DNA of 64,000 nt from Candidatus Woesearchaeota archaeon (lineage in GTDB: Archaea > Nanobdellota > Nanobdellia > Woesearchaeales > WJKL01), in assembly GCA_019322435.1 (NCBI GenBank), contig JAHWIR010000014.1, forward strand, positions 62,001 to 126,000, given 5' to 3'. Each line of letters starts with the position of its first letter. Positions within the stretch are counted from its first letter, which is position 1. Made by a program: the position numbers and the translations under genes. Below, in pieces: positions 14,863-22,304 of the stretch. The notes under the pieces are model-generated. The model had not been told where the DNA came from. It made no database searches and saw only the letters and a program-made list of their open reading frames with translations.

Positions 14863-15372
14863 ATGAAAAAACTATTGCTCCATGTCTGCTGCGCACCATG
14901 CTCAACACATGTAATTGAAGAACTAAAGGAAAATTATGATTTAACTTTATTTTTCTACAATCCAAATGTCGAGCCAATAAATGAATATGAAAAAAGATTA
15001 AATGAAGCAGAAAGATATGCAGAAGCAATGGGCATCCCAATTATCATCGGAGACTATGACATCATTGACTGGTACAATGCAATCCAAGGCCATGAAAATG
15101 ACGAAGAAGGCGGAGAAAGATGCAGCATCTGCTTCAGATTCAGATTAAACAAAACAGCTCAAATAGCAAAAGAAAAAGGTTTTGATTTGTTCACAACAAC
15201 ATTAACAGTAAGCCCATACAAAAACGCTGAAATCATCAACAAAATAGGAAAAGAATTTGATAATTTCCTGGAAAAAGATTTCAAAAAAGGCTATATGCAC
15301 AGTGTAGAACTAAGCAAGCATTACAATCTCTACAGGCAGAATTATTGCGGTTGTTTGTTTTCTAAAAAATAA
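14863..15372 (+). CDS. queH: Epoxyqueuosine reductase QueH
   Basis: 169 residues, DUF208 family, performing the last queuosine step (epoxyqueuosine to queuosine on tRNA). LLLHVCCAPCSTHVIEEL carries the CC-x2-C cluster, GGERCSICFRFRL the second Cys pair and YRQNYCGCLFS the C-terminal Cys pair that with the others hold the 4Fe-4S cluster and a second metal site. TLTVSPYKN is also conserved. Together with queA at 15819 it indicates real queuosine formation, which is unusual for Archaea. It starts 36 nt from the divergent TspO gene. Confidence 0.92.
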   Translation: MKKLLLHVCCAPCSTHVIEELKENYDLTLFFYNPNVEPINEYEKRLNEAERYAEAMGIPIIIGDYDIIDWYNAIQGHENDEEGGERCSICFRFRLNKTAQIAKEKGFDLFTTTLTVSPYKNAEIINKIGKEFDNFLEKDFKKGYMHSVELSKHYNLYRQNYCGCLFSKK

Positions 15373-15636
15373 TTACTTCTCTGTCAAACCCTTGAACAAC
15401 CCGCCAACCCCTGGAAATATTGATGCAGCTCCTAATAAAGTGCAAATAAGAGCAACAGCATCTGTTGACATGCAGATCATCCTGTTCATCTTCTCAGGCT
15501 GTTCAACAACAGAAGTTTGCTCCCCTACTGTTTGGGTTATTGCTCCAACCTCGCACGGCCTTGAAAAAGCATATGCAATAAGAGAAATCCCTACAATTAC
15601 AAAAACAGCACCTATGATGGTCTTCTTGGCATCCAT
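15373..15636 (-). CDS. Small two-helix membrane protein
   Basis: 87 residues. IIGAVFVIVGISLIAYAF near the N terminus and AVALICTLLGAASIFPGVGGLF near the C terminus are membrane helices; between them lies an acidic loop with two Cys. It begins 2 nt after the 52-aa gene upstream and ends against the convergent queH stop. Family unknown. Confidence 0.6.
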   Translation of the reverse strand: MDAKKTIIGAVFVIVGISLIAYAFSRPCEVGAITQTVGEQTSVVEQPEKMNRMICMSTDAVALICTLLGAASIFPGVGGLFKGLTEK

Positions 15637-15638
15637 TC

Positions 15639-15797
15639 TTACTTCTCTTTCTTCTTTTTCCAGCCAAGAATCTCTGCAGTCATGTCTTCAACTTCCTCTT
15701 TGTCAACACCTTCTGTCCTTTTCTGCGGCTTAGTTTCCTTCTTCTTCTCAGCACTTTTCAGCATTTCTTCTACAAATTTTTCATTCTCGTCTGTCAT
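15639..15797 (-). CDS. Small charged protein, 52 aa
   Basis: MTDENEKFVEEMLKSAEKKK and so on, ending EDMTAEILGWKKKKEK: a highly charged, mostly helical peptide. The reading frame is open from ATG 15797 to TAA 15639-15641. It lies between queA (start of the queA stop 21 nt upstream) and the membrane gene (2 nt downstream), all on the minus strand, so it is probably part of the queA operon. No family recognised. Confidence 0.5.
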   Translation of the reverse strand: MTDENEKFVEEMLKSAEKKKETKPQKRTEGVDKEEVEDMTAEILGWKKKKEK

Positions 15798-15818
15798 AAC
15801 ATAATTTAGAAATTAAAA

Positions 15819-16805
15819 CTATTTAAATTTTTGCAATAACATAGCATCTCCAAAAGAAAAGAACCTATATTTTTTAGAAACAGCAATCTTATACGCATCT
15901 AAAATCTTCTTCCTTTCAATAAAAGCACTGACTAACATCAGAAGTGTTGACTTCGGCAGATGAAAGTTTGTAATCATTGCATCATACTTAACCTTGAATT
16001 TATAACCTGGTTTAATAAATAATTCTGTATTACCTCGCTTTGCTCGGATTTTTCCATGTTTATCAGCAACACTCTCCAATGCCCTGACAGAAGTAGTGCC
16101 AACAACAATCAACCTTTTGGCACTGTTTATCAACTTTGCATTCTTAGAATCAACTTCAAAATACTCTTTATGCAACTTTTTAGCATTAATATCTCTCACA
16201 GGCAAAAATGTTCCAAAATCTACATGCAATACTACCTTTGCCAACTTAACTCCTTTTGCTTTAATCTTCTTCAACAATCTTTTAGTAAAATGCAGTCCAG
16301 CAGTTGGCGCTGCAATACTTCCTTTCTTCTTAGAATAAACAGTCTGATATTGCGAATCTTTGTCCAACTTCCTTTTGACATAAGGAGGTGTTGGCAATTC
16401 TCCAATCTTCTTCATAATCAGATTAACATCATCACTAAACTCAACAACAAACTCATCATCTTCAACTCCAATTATTTCAGCTTTAAACTTCCTAAAAAAT
16501 AACTTATTCCCTTTTCTAGGCTTTTTCCCCTTTATCCGACATTTACACTTCCTTCCTTTAGCCTCACTAACAATCAATTCTACCCTAGCTCCAGTCTCTT
16601 TTCTTCCGACTAGCTTTGCAGGAATAACCTTTGTCTCATTCAAAACCAAAACATCTCCTTTAGAAAAATAATCAACAACATCAAAAAAATGCTTATGTTC
16701 AACCTTAGAATTAATAACCATCAATCTACTACTATCTCTAGGACTTATTGGCTTCTGTGCAATCCTCTCTTTAGGCAAATCATAATCAAAATCATCTAAC
16801 TTCAT
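15819..16805 (-). CDS. queA: SAM:tRNA ribosyltransferase-isomerase QueA
   Basis: 328 residues; transfers and rearranges the ribose of SAM onto preQ1 in tRNA to make epoxyqueuosine. MKLDDFDYDLPKERIAQKP and RDSSRLMVI are the N-terminal signature, VLNETKVIPAKLVGRK and PTPPYVKR follow, and SIAAPTAGLHFT, HVDFGTFLPVR and TTSVRALES are the active-site strands. MITNFHLPKSTLLMLVSAF ends the barrel. Its ATG overlaps the MFS stop (ATGA), so the operon is tRNA-Glu, MFS, queA and two small genes. Confidence 0.95.
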   Translation of the reverse strand: MKLDDFDYDLPKERIAQKPISPRDSSRLMVINSKVEHKHFFDVVDYFSKGDVLVLNETKVIPAKLVGRKETGARVELIVSEAKGRKCKCRIKGKKPRKGNKLFFRKFKAEIIGVEDDEFVVEFSDDVNLIMKKIGELPTPPYVKRKLDKDSQYQTVYSKKKGSIAAPTAGLHFTKRLLKKIKAKGVKLAKVVLHVDFGTFLPVRDINAKKLHKEYFEVDSKNAKLINSAKRLIVVGTTSVRALESVADKHGKIRAKRGNTELFIKPGYKFKVKYDAMITNFHLPKSTLLMLVSAFIERKKILDAYKIAVSKKYRFFSFGDAMLLQKFK

Positions 16806-18160
16806 TTTTTACGCCAAACTCTTCTAAATCTCTTAGGATATGACAGCAAGAAAGTGACATTATGGAAACTTTCTGTTATGATCATATCTGTTGCTTTCTT
16901 GAACAGTCTTCTGTAATTGATCTCAGCAACTTCTCTGACCTCCTTCAGCTTAGGAAGGAAATACATGCTAACCCCCAGCCTTAATATTCCGCTAACCAAG
17001 AACACAAGATAATACTTTGTCCAAAACAAATTATTATACTTAATAATCAAGCCGCCAATAGTTGCTCCTAAAAATATCATAACTCCATTGATTGCATTAT
17101 AATAAGAAACACATCTTGGCCTTTTCTCTGGAGTTGTTGTATCAAAAATAAAATTAAAAGTGCTTAATTCAAAACCAGCCCATGTAATCCCACCTAAAAC
17201 CTGAATAAAGATAAGATAATAATAATTCCTGGAAAACAGCCAAAGCATTGGCAAAAACGGCATGATAGCCCCAGTCAAGGTCAATATCTTTTTAGTGCCG
17301 TGCTCATCCATTAATTTCCCCCAAGCAGGCAACGCCAAATACTTTGCAATAAAAGCACTCGCAATCAATATCATATAAGCAATATAAGTCAATTTCAAAT
17401 CATACAGCATATAAGCAACAAAAAAAGGAGCTGCAATAAAGACAGAAAAATTCATGCAAGTCAAGAACAGCACAAACAGCCCGTAATTCCTAAAACGCGC
17501 TTTTTTCAAGAACTGGACAAAAGTAAACTTGTGTTTTTCCCTTGCCTTTGCCATAGGAGGCTCGTACTTCTTGTTCAGGAAAAAAGCAGATCCTAATCTT
17601 GCAATCAATGCTATAATAAAGATAATGACAAAACCAAAATACTGCGGCATAACACCATTCTTGAATATATCAAGGATAACTCCAGCCAATACCAAAGATA
17701 CCATCACCACCAATCCAACAATCCTGCTTCTCTTTGCAAAATACTTGCCTCTTTTAGTGGGGTCAACCAAATCACCAATCCATGAATTCCATGCAGGTAC
17801 TCCAATCCATCCGCTGACAAAATACACTATTGCAAATAATATCAAATAATAGACCTTTAATTTCCCTAAAAAGAATGTCAGAAGCATAGGAATCCATATC
17901 AGTGCCTGGATTATAGCTGCTGTAATAATAAACCTCTTGCGCGACTTAAACATATCAATAAGTTTCAATGAAAAGAACTGCGCAAAAGAGCTGAATAATA
18001 AAGGCAAAGAAGTCAGCATACCTATCTGCATGTTTGTTGCCTTCAAAAAAACAGCAAACGCACTTAAATACCTCTCTCCCATACCAAACATAACACTCCA
18101 GAAACTGCCTTCTACAATAGAATATGATAGGCTTTTCTTGATTTTTTTGGATTGTCTCAT
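16802..18160 (-). CDS. MFS transporter, 12 TM
   Basis: 452 residues with about 12 membrane helices. GDLVDPTKRGKYFAKRSRI is the loop 2-3 MFS signature (G-x-x-x-D-R/K-x-G-R-R type) and DEHGTKKILTLTGAIMPFLPM its C-half counterpart. The C terminus is basic and cytoplasmic. The substrate is unknown; coupling to queA by a 4-nt overlap makes a queuine or preQ precursor importer an attractive but unproven idea. It starts only 7 nt after the 3' end of tRNA-Glu, leaving no room for its own promoter. Confidence 0.85.
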   Translation of the reverse strand: MRQSKKIKKSLSYSIVEGSFWSVMFGMGERYLSAFAVFLKATNMQIGMLTSLPLLFSSFAQFFSLKLIDMFKSRKRFIITAAIIQALIWIPMLLTFFLGKLKVYYLILFAIVYFVSGWIGVPAWNSWIGDLVDPTKRGKYFAKRSRIVGLVVMVSLVLAGVILDIFKNGVMPQYFGFVIIFIIALIARLGSAFFLNKKYEPPMAKAREKHKFTFVQFLKKARFRNYGLFVLFLTCMNFSVFIAAPFFVAYMLYDLKLTYIAYMILIASAFIAKYLALPAWGKLMDEHGTKKILTLTGAIMPFLPMLWLFSRNYYYLIFIQVLGGITWAGFELSTFNFIFDTTTPEKRPRCVSYYNAINGVMIFLGATIGGLIIKYNNLFWTKYYLVFLVSGILRLGVSMYFLPKLKEVREVAEINYRRLFKKATDMIITESFHNVTFLLSYPKRFRRVWRKK

Positions 18161-18181
18161 TTTAAAATGCCCCTTGCGGGA

Positions 18182-18217
18182 CTTTCAAAGCCGAAGGCCT
18201 TTGAACCTTCTGGCATA
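18182..18217 (-). other. 36-nt tRNA intron at position 59/60 (BHB)
   Basis: Same position as in tRNA-Ala. Core TTCA (T-loop 54-57) pairs with TGAA before the bulge AG|T; the 5' bulge is AA|T; the inner helix ATGCC with GGCTT has one T-T mismatch. The intron holds a perfect hairpin TTCAAAG (18205-18199) with CTTTGAA (18190-18184) that would sequester the same TGAA strand, and repeats the exon octamer GGTTCAAA. Confidence 0.83.
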
Positions 18218-18238
18218 TTTGAACCCACGTCATCGCCT

Positions 18239-18253
18239 TTCTCTATTATCATT
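18239..18253 (-). other. 15-nt tRNA intron at position 37/38 (BHB)
   Basis: Minimal intron. Core CTCT (positions 32-35) pairs with AGAG; bulges CG|A and AA|A; the inner part is a 2-bp stem AT/AT with a GATA loop. Geometry is exactly canonical, among the smallest that can hold a BHB. Confidence 0.85.
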
Positions 18254-18317
18254 CGAGAGGGCGATATGATTGGCCAGGCTACACTAAAGGGGCTTAGTAA
18301 AAATAGAATCGAATTAG

Positions 18318-18325
18318 TTTATAAG
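18318..18325 (-). promoter_or_regulatory. TATA box of tRNA-Glu (and the MFS-queA operon)
   Basis: CTTATAAA on the minus strand, 25-32 nt upstream of the tRNA-Glu first base (18293). No other promoter fits between the tRNA and the MFS start codon. Confidence 0.6.
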
Positions 18326-18393
18326 TTTTACTTCTTAATTATTAGTTTTAACGAAGAATTAAGAAGTTTGTCAATGAGCTTGCGATATTGACT

Positions 18394-19821
18394 TTACTTC
18401 TTAATAACAGCTTCTCTTGGAATAGTCCTAAGGATATGCATAATCTGCTTTGTGACACTTCCAGTGCAGTAGTCTCTTAAGACAATTTTTTTATTGTCTT
18501 TAATCAAAGGCTTTTCCACTTGAGGATCAAACATCCTATAAAGTCCAGACAGAGTATGCTGGTTCTCTTTTTCAAAATTTTCAAAGAATTTCTTGTTCTT
18601 CAGCTTATGAACTAATTTCAACCTTTGTGATATGGTTCCATAATCCTTAAAGTCTTTTCCATCAATGAACAATGCATCATAGAGATTCTCAAGATTTATT
18701 CCAGCGCTCTTGAAATCAGTGGTAATCTCAGGCAAATCCCTTCCAATTATAGACTTGTTAAAGAACCAGGATTCAATAAAGAACATCCCAAAACCTTCAA
18801 GAGTAGAGGTGCTGATTACCTTGTCGCATATGTTATACATGTCTCCAACACCAAACATCTTTACTCTGCCTGATTTAGTAAGCGCTCTTTCCATTGAGAC
18901 ATGCTCATTTATACCTAAGATAACAGGCAGTTTATGCTTCTTGACAAACTTGTTCAATGCTCTATAATATTTCAGTCCAAGTGTTAGCTTTGGCCTTAGA
19001 CTGACAACAAGCACATATTTGCCGTCGAATTTCTTGTTCAGCAGCTGTGTCAGGAATATAGCTTCTTCAACATTCTTCCTAGTTACAATCCTAACAGGAT
19101 AGAAGATAAATTTCGAATCTTTATCCAACCTGTACTTCTTAATCAACAAATCCCTTAATTTCATGCTTGTTTCCTTGTCTTCATAATACAGCTTGTCATT
19201 GATTGGATTTGGAAGATAATGTGCTCTGTTCTCTTCAATCAAGCCGTGAGAATGCAACCTAAGTAAATCCTTTTTATTGATTACAGCAAAAGAAAGATGC
19301 CCTACTCTCGGAAATATTACCTTGTGCCAATAAGGGCTGCTCTCTGTTCCCTTAAATTTCAATAGATTAATGAAATTTCCTCTTCTGTCCTCTGCAAAAT
19401 CATGGATTCTGTAAAGGGCTCTTCTTTTCATTCCCCTCTGATGTGTTCTTTTGACTAATCTATAATAAGCATAAGTAACAGCAGGATTGACCCCAATATT
19501 AGGGTTCTCAATAACCACAAAATCCACTCCTTTCAAAGCCTTCTTCAGCTTGAAATATATCTCCATGCCGTTTCTCATATAATCAAAAACATCCTTTGAT
19601 GAAAATCTCGCTCTTTTCCCTTTCCCAAGAATATCCATCTCAGGAATATCAACATGCCTAACTCTTGTCTTATACCCCTCAATCAGATGCCTTACAACAC
19701 TTCCAACAAAGACAATCTTAGAATCCTTGTATCTTTCAAGAATAGAAAGAGCATTTGTCCTCATGACTGTATTTACACCATCCCTATGCCCTACATTGTA
19801 GTGTACAAACGCTATTTTCAT
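18394..19821 (-). CDS. GT-B glycosyltransferase (GT4-like)
   Basis: 475 residues. The N-terminal Rossmann half begins MKIAFVHYNVGHRDGVNTVM, a glycine-rich acceptor loop; the C-terminal half has FIFYPVRIVTRKNVEEAIFL (donor domain start, with R and K typical of GT4), VSLRPKLTLG, and ISTSTLEGFGMFFIESWFF, the E-x7-E region. It probably builds surface glycans or N-glycans, which would suit the sequon-rich surface proteins here. An open frame continues 57 codons upstream into tRNA-Ser; that part is not coding, and ATG 19819-19821 follows GAGGG and a TATA-like ATTTATATA. Confidence 0.82.
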   Translation of the reverse strand: MKIAFVHYNVGHRDGVNTVMRTNALSILERYKDSKIVFVGSVVRHLIEGYKTRVRHVDIPEMDILGKGKRARFSSKDVFDYMRNGMEIYFKLKKALKGVDFVVIENPNIGVNPAVTYAYYRLVKRTHQRGMKRRALYRIHDFAEDRRGNFINLLKFKGTESSPYWHKVIFPRVGHLSFAVINKKDLLRLHSHGLIEENRAHYLPNPINDKLYYEDKETSMKLRDLLIKKYRLDKDSKFIFYPVRIVTRKNVEEAIFLTQLLNKKFDGKYVLVVSLRPKLTLGLKYYRALNKFVKKHKLPVILGINEHVSMERALTKSGRVKMFGVGDMYNICDKVISTSTLEGFGMFFIESWFFNKSIIGRDLPEITTDFKSAGINLENLYDALFIDGKDFKDYGTISQRLKLVHKLKNKKFFENFEKENQHTLSGLYRMFDPQVEKPLIKDNKKIVLRDYCTGSVTKQIMHILRTIPREAVIKK

Positions 19822-19878
19822 GTAAAACCCTCTTTTATTATTCCAGGTCAACAATGGTATATAAATTTTACTAAGAAA

Positions 19879-19998
19879 CGCCGCGGGAGAGATTTGAACT
19901 CTCATATCCCGAAGGAAACAAGATATCCTCACTCTCGTTCGGGACTTTTTGAACGAAAGTTTCCAGTCTTGCGCAGTACCAGGTTGTGCCACCGCGGC
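19879..19998 (-). tRNA. tRNA-Ser (GGA) with one intron
   Basis: Minus strand. Acceptor GCCGCGG and CCGCGGC, discriminator G73 (19879) as in serine tRNAs. Anticodon stem CAAGA with TCTTG, loop CTGGAAA after splicing, anticodon GGA at 19964-19962. The 15-nt variable arm (19904-19918) forms TCC-TTCG-GGA, the long arm of type II tRNAs. T-arm GAGAG, TTCAAAT, CTCTC. Mature length 84 nt. The D-stem has three pairs plus a C-C mismatch, acceptable for type II. Confidence 0.92.
19925..19960 (-). other. 36-nt tRNA intron at position 37/38 (relaxed BHB)
   Basis: A 9-bp inner helix (CTTTCGTTC with GAACGAGAG, one T-G) is clear, and the 5' bulge is AA|A. The core is poor: C-G, T-A, a G-G mismatch and G-T, with a 4-base 3' bulge. 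The exact cut is ambiguous by one base, because A lies on both sides, but the mature tRNA is the same. Confidence 0.7.
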
Positions 19999-20024
19999 AT
20001 AAGAAATAAAAGAACCCTGAATGT

Positions 20025-20032
20025 ATTTAAAT
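20025..20032 (-). promoter_or_regulatory. TATA box of tRNA-Ser
   Basis: ATTTAAAT, 27-34 nt upstream of the tRNA-Ser first base (19998); it overlaps the last codons of the nucleotidyltransferase gene. Confidence 0.55.
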
Positions 20033-20437
20033 CTTACCTATATCGCTTGAATGTATTCCACCTTCAAATTCTTCAGCAACAACAAACTCTATATCTAGAT
20101 TATAATATGAAGAATAGCGCATTATAGTTTTCTCTGCCAATGTTTTCTGATCATAACCAATCACAAATATATTTGGTTTAAAAGATATTATCTTTTTTAG
20201 ATTTTCATTTAAAGTTCCTTCTAATGGTACAACCTGATCAACCATTGCTAATTCTTCAAGTGCCTTAGCTCTTTCATCAATATTACGGCTTGGAAAATAG
20301 CCTTTATTTTTACAAGAAGCTTCATTAGAAATAGTGCCAACAATAAGATAATCTCCAAGACTCTTTGCATAGTCTAAATAAGCAATGTGTCCTTTATGCA
20401 CTCCATCAAATGTTCCCCAGCAGAATACTTTTGTCAT
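20027..20437 (-). CDS. Cytidylyltransferase-like nucleotidyltransferase (RibL/TagD type)
   Basis: 136 residues. VFCWGTFDGVHKGHIAYLDYAK contains GTFD and HxGH, the nucleotide-binding motif of this superfamily; GYFPSRNIDERAKAL supplies the conserved R-x-x-x-E-R, and FVIGYDQK a later strand. Size and order resemble archaeal FAD synthase (RibL) or glycerol-phosphate cytidylyltransferase; the usual C-terminal ISST-type motif is replaced by IHSSDIGKI. Substrate not settled. Confidence 0.78.
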   Translation of the reverse strand: MTKVFCWGTFDGVHKGHIAYLDYAKSLGDYLIVGTISNEASCKNKGYFPSRNIDERAKALEELAMVDQVVPLEGTLNENLKKIISFKPNIFVIGYDQKTLAEKTIMRYSSYYNLDIEFVVAEEFEGGIHSSDIGKI

Positions 20438-20474
20438 AAAAAAAGAATTAATAGATATTTTAAAAATTTAACGC

Positions 20475-20786
20475 TTAATCAATCATCTCAATCTCAATAT
20501 TAAGGCCTTCTGGAATAGGTACTCTCATAACCAATCTTAAAGCTCTTTCATCCAAGCCAAGATCAATCACTCTTTTGTGCACTCTCATCTCAAATCTTTC
20601 CCAGCTGGAAGTTCCGCCGCCATCAGGGCCTTTTCTAGTAGTCACTTTAAGCTTTTTAGTTGGTAATGGTATGGGGCCGCGCATATCAACGCCTGTTTTT
20701 TCAGAAATACTACTAATGTAATCACAGACTTGATTGATTTTTGCAATGTCTGTACTGCTTATCTTGATTCTTGCTTTCTGTGCCAT
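20475..20786 (-). CDS. rps10: Ribosomal protein uS10
   Basis: 103 residues, complete. MAQKARIKISSTDIAKIN is the usual archaeal start, GVDMRGPIPLPTKKLKVTTRKGPDG is the long loop that reaches into the 30S head, and FEMRVHKRVIDLGL matches the family. It sits 96 nt downstream of EF-1 alpha on the same strand, the standard archaeal order tuf-rps10. Confidence 0.95.
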   Translation of the reverse strand: MAQKARIKISSTDIAKINQVCDYISSISEKTGVDMRGPIPLPTKKLKVTTRKGPDGGGTSSWERFEMRVHKRVIDLGLDERALRLVMRVPIPEGLNIEIEMID

Positions 20787-20882
20787 TGTTTTGTGATCAC
20801 ATTTATGCTGTCTGCAACATGGTAAGCCCCAAGTTCACCATGATTGGTAAAAGGTAAAAATAAAAAGTTAAAAAGTGTTTGT

Positions 20883-22166
20883 TTATTCCTTCTTAACCAG
20901 GTCTGTGCACATTCCAGCAGCAACAGTTGCTCCAGAATCTCTGATAGCAAATCTGCTCATCTGTGGAATATCTGATTGTTTCTCAATTACCAATGGTTGA
21001 ACCGGCTTAATCTTAACAATTGCAGCATCTCCATTCTTGATAAAATCTGGATTCTCTGCAACAACCTCACCAGTTGCTGGATTCAATTTTTTCTCAATTG
21101 CCGTAACTTGGCATGCAACCTGAGCAGTGTGTATGTGGAATACAGGTGTATAGCCCACTGTAACAACAGTTGGATGGTTCAAAACAACCATCTGCGCTGT
21201 AAACTCTGAAGCAACAGTTGGAACATTATCTGAATGTCCTAACACATCTCCTCTTGCAATATCCTTTTTGCCAATTCCTCTGACATTGAATCCTATATTA
21301 TCTCCTGGTTCTGCTTTCTGCATCTGTTCATGGTGCATCTCTATTGTTTTAACTTCTCCTGAAACTCCTTTTCCTTCTCTGCCAGGAACAACTGTAACCT
21401 TATCACCAACCTTCATAACCCCTGTTTCAACTCTTCCGACAGGAACTACTCCAATTCCAGTGATGTTATAGACATCTTGGATAGGCAGCCTAAGCGGCAA
21501 GTCAGTTGGTTTTTCAGGTTCTTTTAAATCATCCATTATCTCTAATAGTATCTTTCCATCATACCAGCCCATGTTCTCAGATTTCTTAGCAACATTGTCT
21601 CCTACTAATGAAGCAAGCGGTACAAATGGAACTTCTTCAGGATTATATCCTACACTCTTAAGCAATCCTGATAGTAATTCTTTCAGCTTGTCAAACTTAG
21701 CTTGATCATATTTTGCAGCATCCATCTTGTTGATTGCTACAATCAGTTGATTTACACCAAGAGTCTTGGCCAAAAATACATGTTCTTTTGTCTGAGGCTG
21801 CAGTTCTTCATCTGTAGCAGCTACAACCAAAACACCAGCATCTGCTTGTGATGCTCCAGTGATCATGTTCTTGATAAAGTCTTTGTGCCCTGGTGCGTCG
21901 ATTATTGTAAAGTAATACTTGTTAGTCTCAAATTTCTTGTGCGCTAGGTCAATTGTAACTCCTCTTTCTCTTTCTTCTTTTAGATTATCCATTACAAAAG
22001 CAAATTCAAATCCAGCTTTGCCTAGCTCTTGTGCTTTCTCCTTTAGTTTTCTTAATGTTTGTTCATCAATAGCACCTGTATCAAACAGCAATCTACCTAC
22101 TGTAGTAGATTTTCCTGCATCTACATGCCCTATGAATACAAGGTTTATGTGTGTTTTTTCAGCCAT
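20883..22166 (-). CDS. tuf: Elongation factor 1-alpha
   Basis: 427 residues; GTPase that brings aminoacyl-tRNA to the ribosome. G1 GHVDAGKST, G2 in ERERGVTID, G3 DAPGHKDF, G4 NKMDAAKYD. Domains 2 and 3 follow (GVVPVGRVETGVMKVGD, ARGDVLGHSDN). The start is preceded by GGAGG (ribosome-binding site) and a TATA box at 22223-22230. Length and motifs are fully ordinary. Confidence 0.97.
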   Translation of the reverse strand: MAEKTHINLVFIGHVDAGKSTTVGRLLFDTGAIDEQTLRKLKEKAQELGKAGFEFAFVMDNLKEERERGVTIDLAHKKFETNKYYFTIIDAPGHKDFIKNMITGASQADAGVLVVAATDEELQPQTKEHVFLAKTLGVNQLIVAINKMDAAKYDQAKFDKLKELLSGLLKSVGYNPEEVPFVPLASLVGDNVAKKSENMGWYDGKILLEIMDDLKEPEKPTDLPLRLPIQDVYNITGIGVVPVGRVETGVMKVGDKVTVVPGREGKGVSGEVKTIEMHHEQMQKAEPGDNIGFNVRGIGKKDIARGDVLGHSDNVPTVASEFTAQMVVLNHPTVVTVGYTPVFHIHTAQVACQVTAIEKKLNPATGEVVAENPDFIKNGDAAIVKIKPVQPLVIEKQSDIPQMSRFAIRDSGATVAAGMCTDLVKKE

Positions 22167-22222
22167 ATTTTACAGCCTCCGTGTATGTTTTAAGTATTAA
22201 GTAGTGTATTGGATTTTGAGGG

Positions 22223-22230
22223 TATTTAAA
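22223..22230 (-). promoter_or_regulatory. TATA box of EF-1 alpha
   Basis: TTTAAATA on the minus strand, about 57-64 nt before the EF-1 alpha ATG; with the GGAGG at about 22176-22180 the predicted leader is roughly 30-35 nt. Confidence 0.55.
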
Positions 22231-22231
22231 A

Positions 22232-22298
22232 ACCTTTCGAAATTATTTGTAATTTCGTAAGGTCTGTACGTTCAACACGTACTTTACCTTTCGAAATT
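22232..22298. repeat. Cluster of inverted and direct repeats between fusA and tuf
   Basis: CGAAATTA (22238-22245) pairs with TAATTTCG (22250-22257) round a TTTG loop; GTACGT (22266-22271) pairs with ACGTAC (22277-22282) round TCAAC; and ACCTTTCGAAATT occurs twice (22232-22244, 22286-22298). They lie just past the aEF-2 stop and just before the EF-1 alpha TATA box, so they could end the upstream transcript. Confidence 0.5.
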
Positions 22299-22304
22299 CT
22301 ATGT

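Larger units (their letters stand above)
18168..18293 (-). tRNA. tRNA-Glu (CTC) with two introns
   Basis: On the minus strand: acceptor GCCCCTT and AAGGGGC, A73 at 18168. Anticodon arm TCGCC, loop CTCTCGA, GGCGA with CTC at 18257-18255. T-stem GTGGG with CCCGC (one T-G wobble). Removing 18239-18253 restores the 7-base anticodon loop and removing 18182-18217 restores the T-loop TTCAAAT; the mature length is 75 nt. The 4-base variable loop and the D-arm with CCAATCAT fit archaeal tRNA-Glu. It lies directly upstream of the MFS-queA operon. Confidence 0.92.

Noticed and set aside
19822..19992. 57-codon N-terminal extension of the glycosyltransferase frame.
   Set aside because: It runs through tRNA-Ser and reads as non-protein sequence; the ATG at 19821 has a ribosome-binding site and starts the Rossmann fold.
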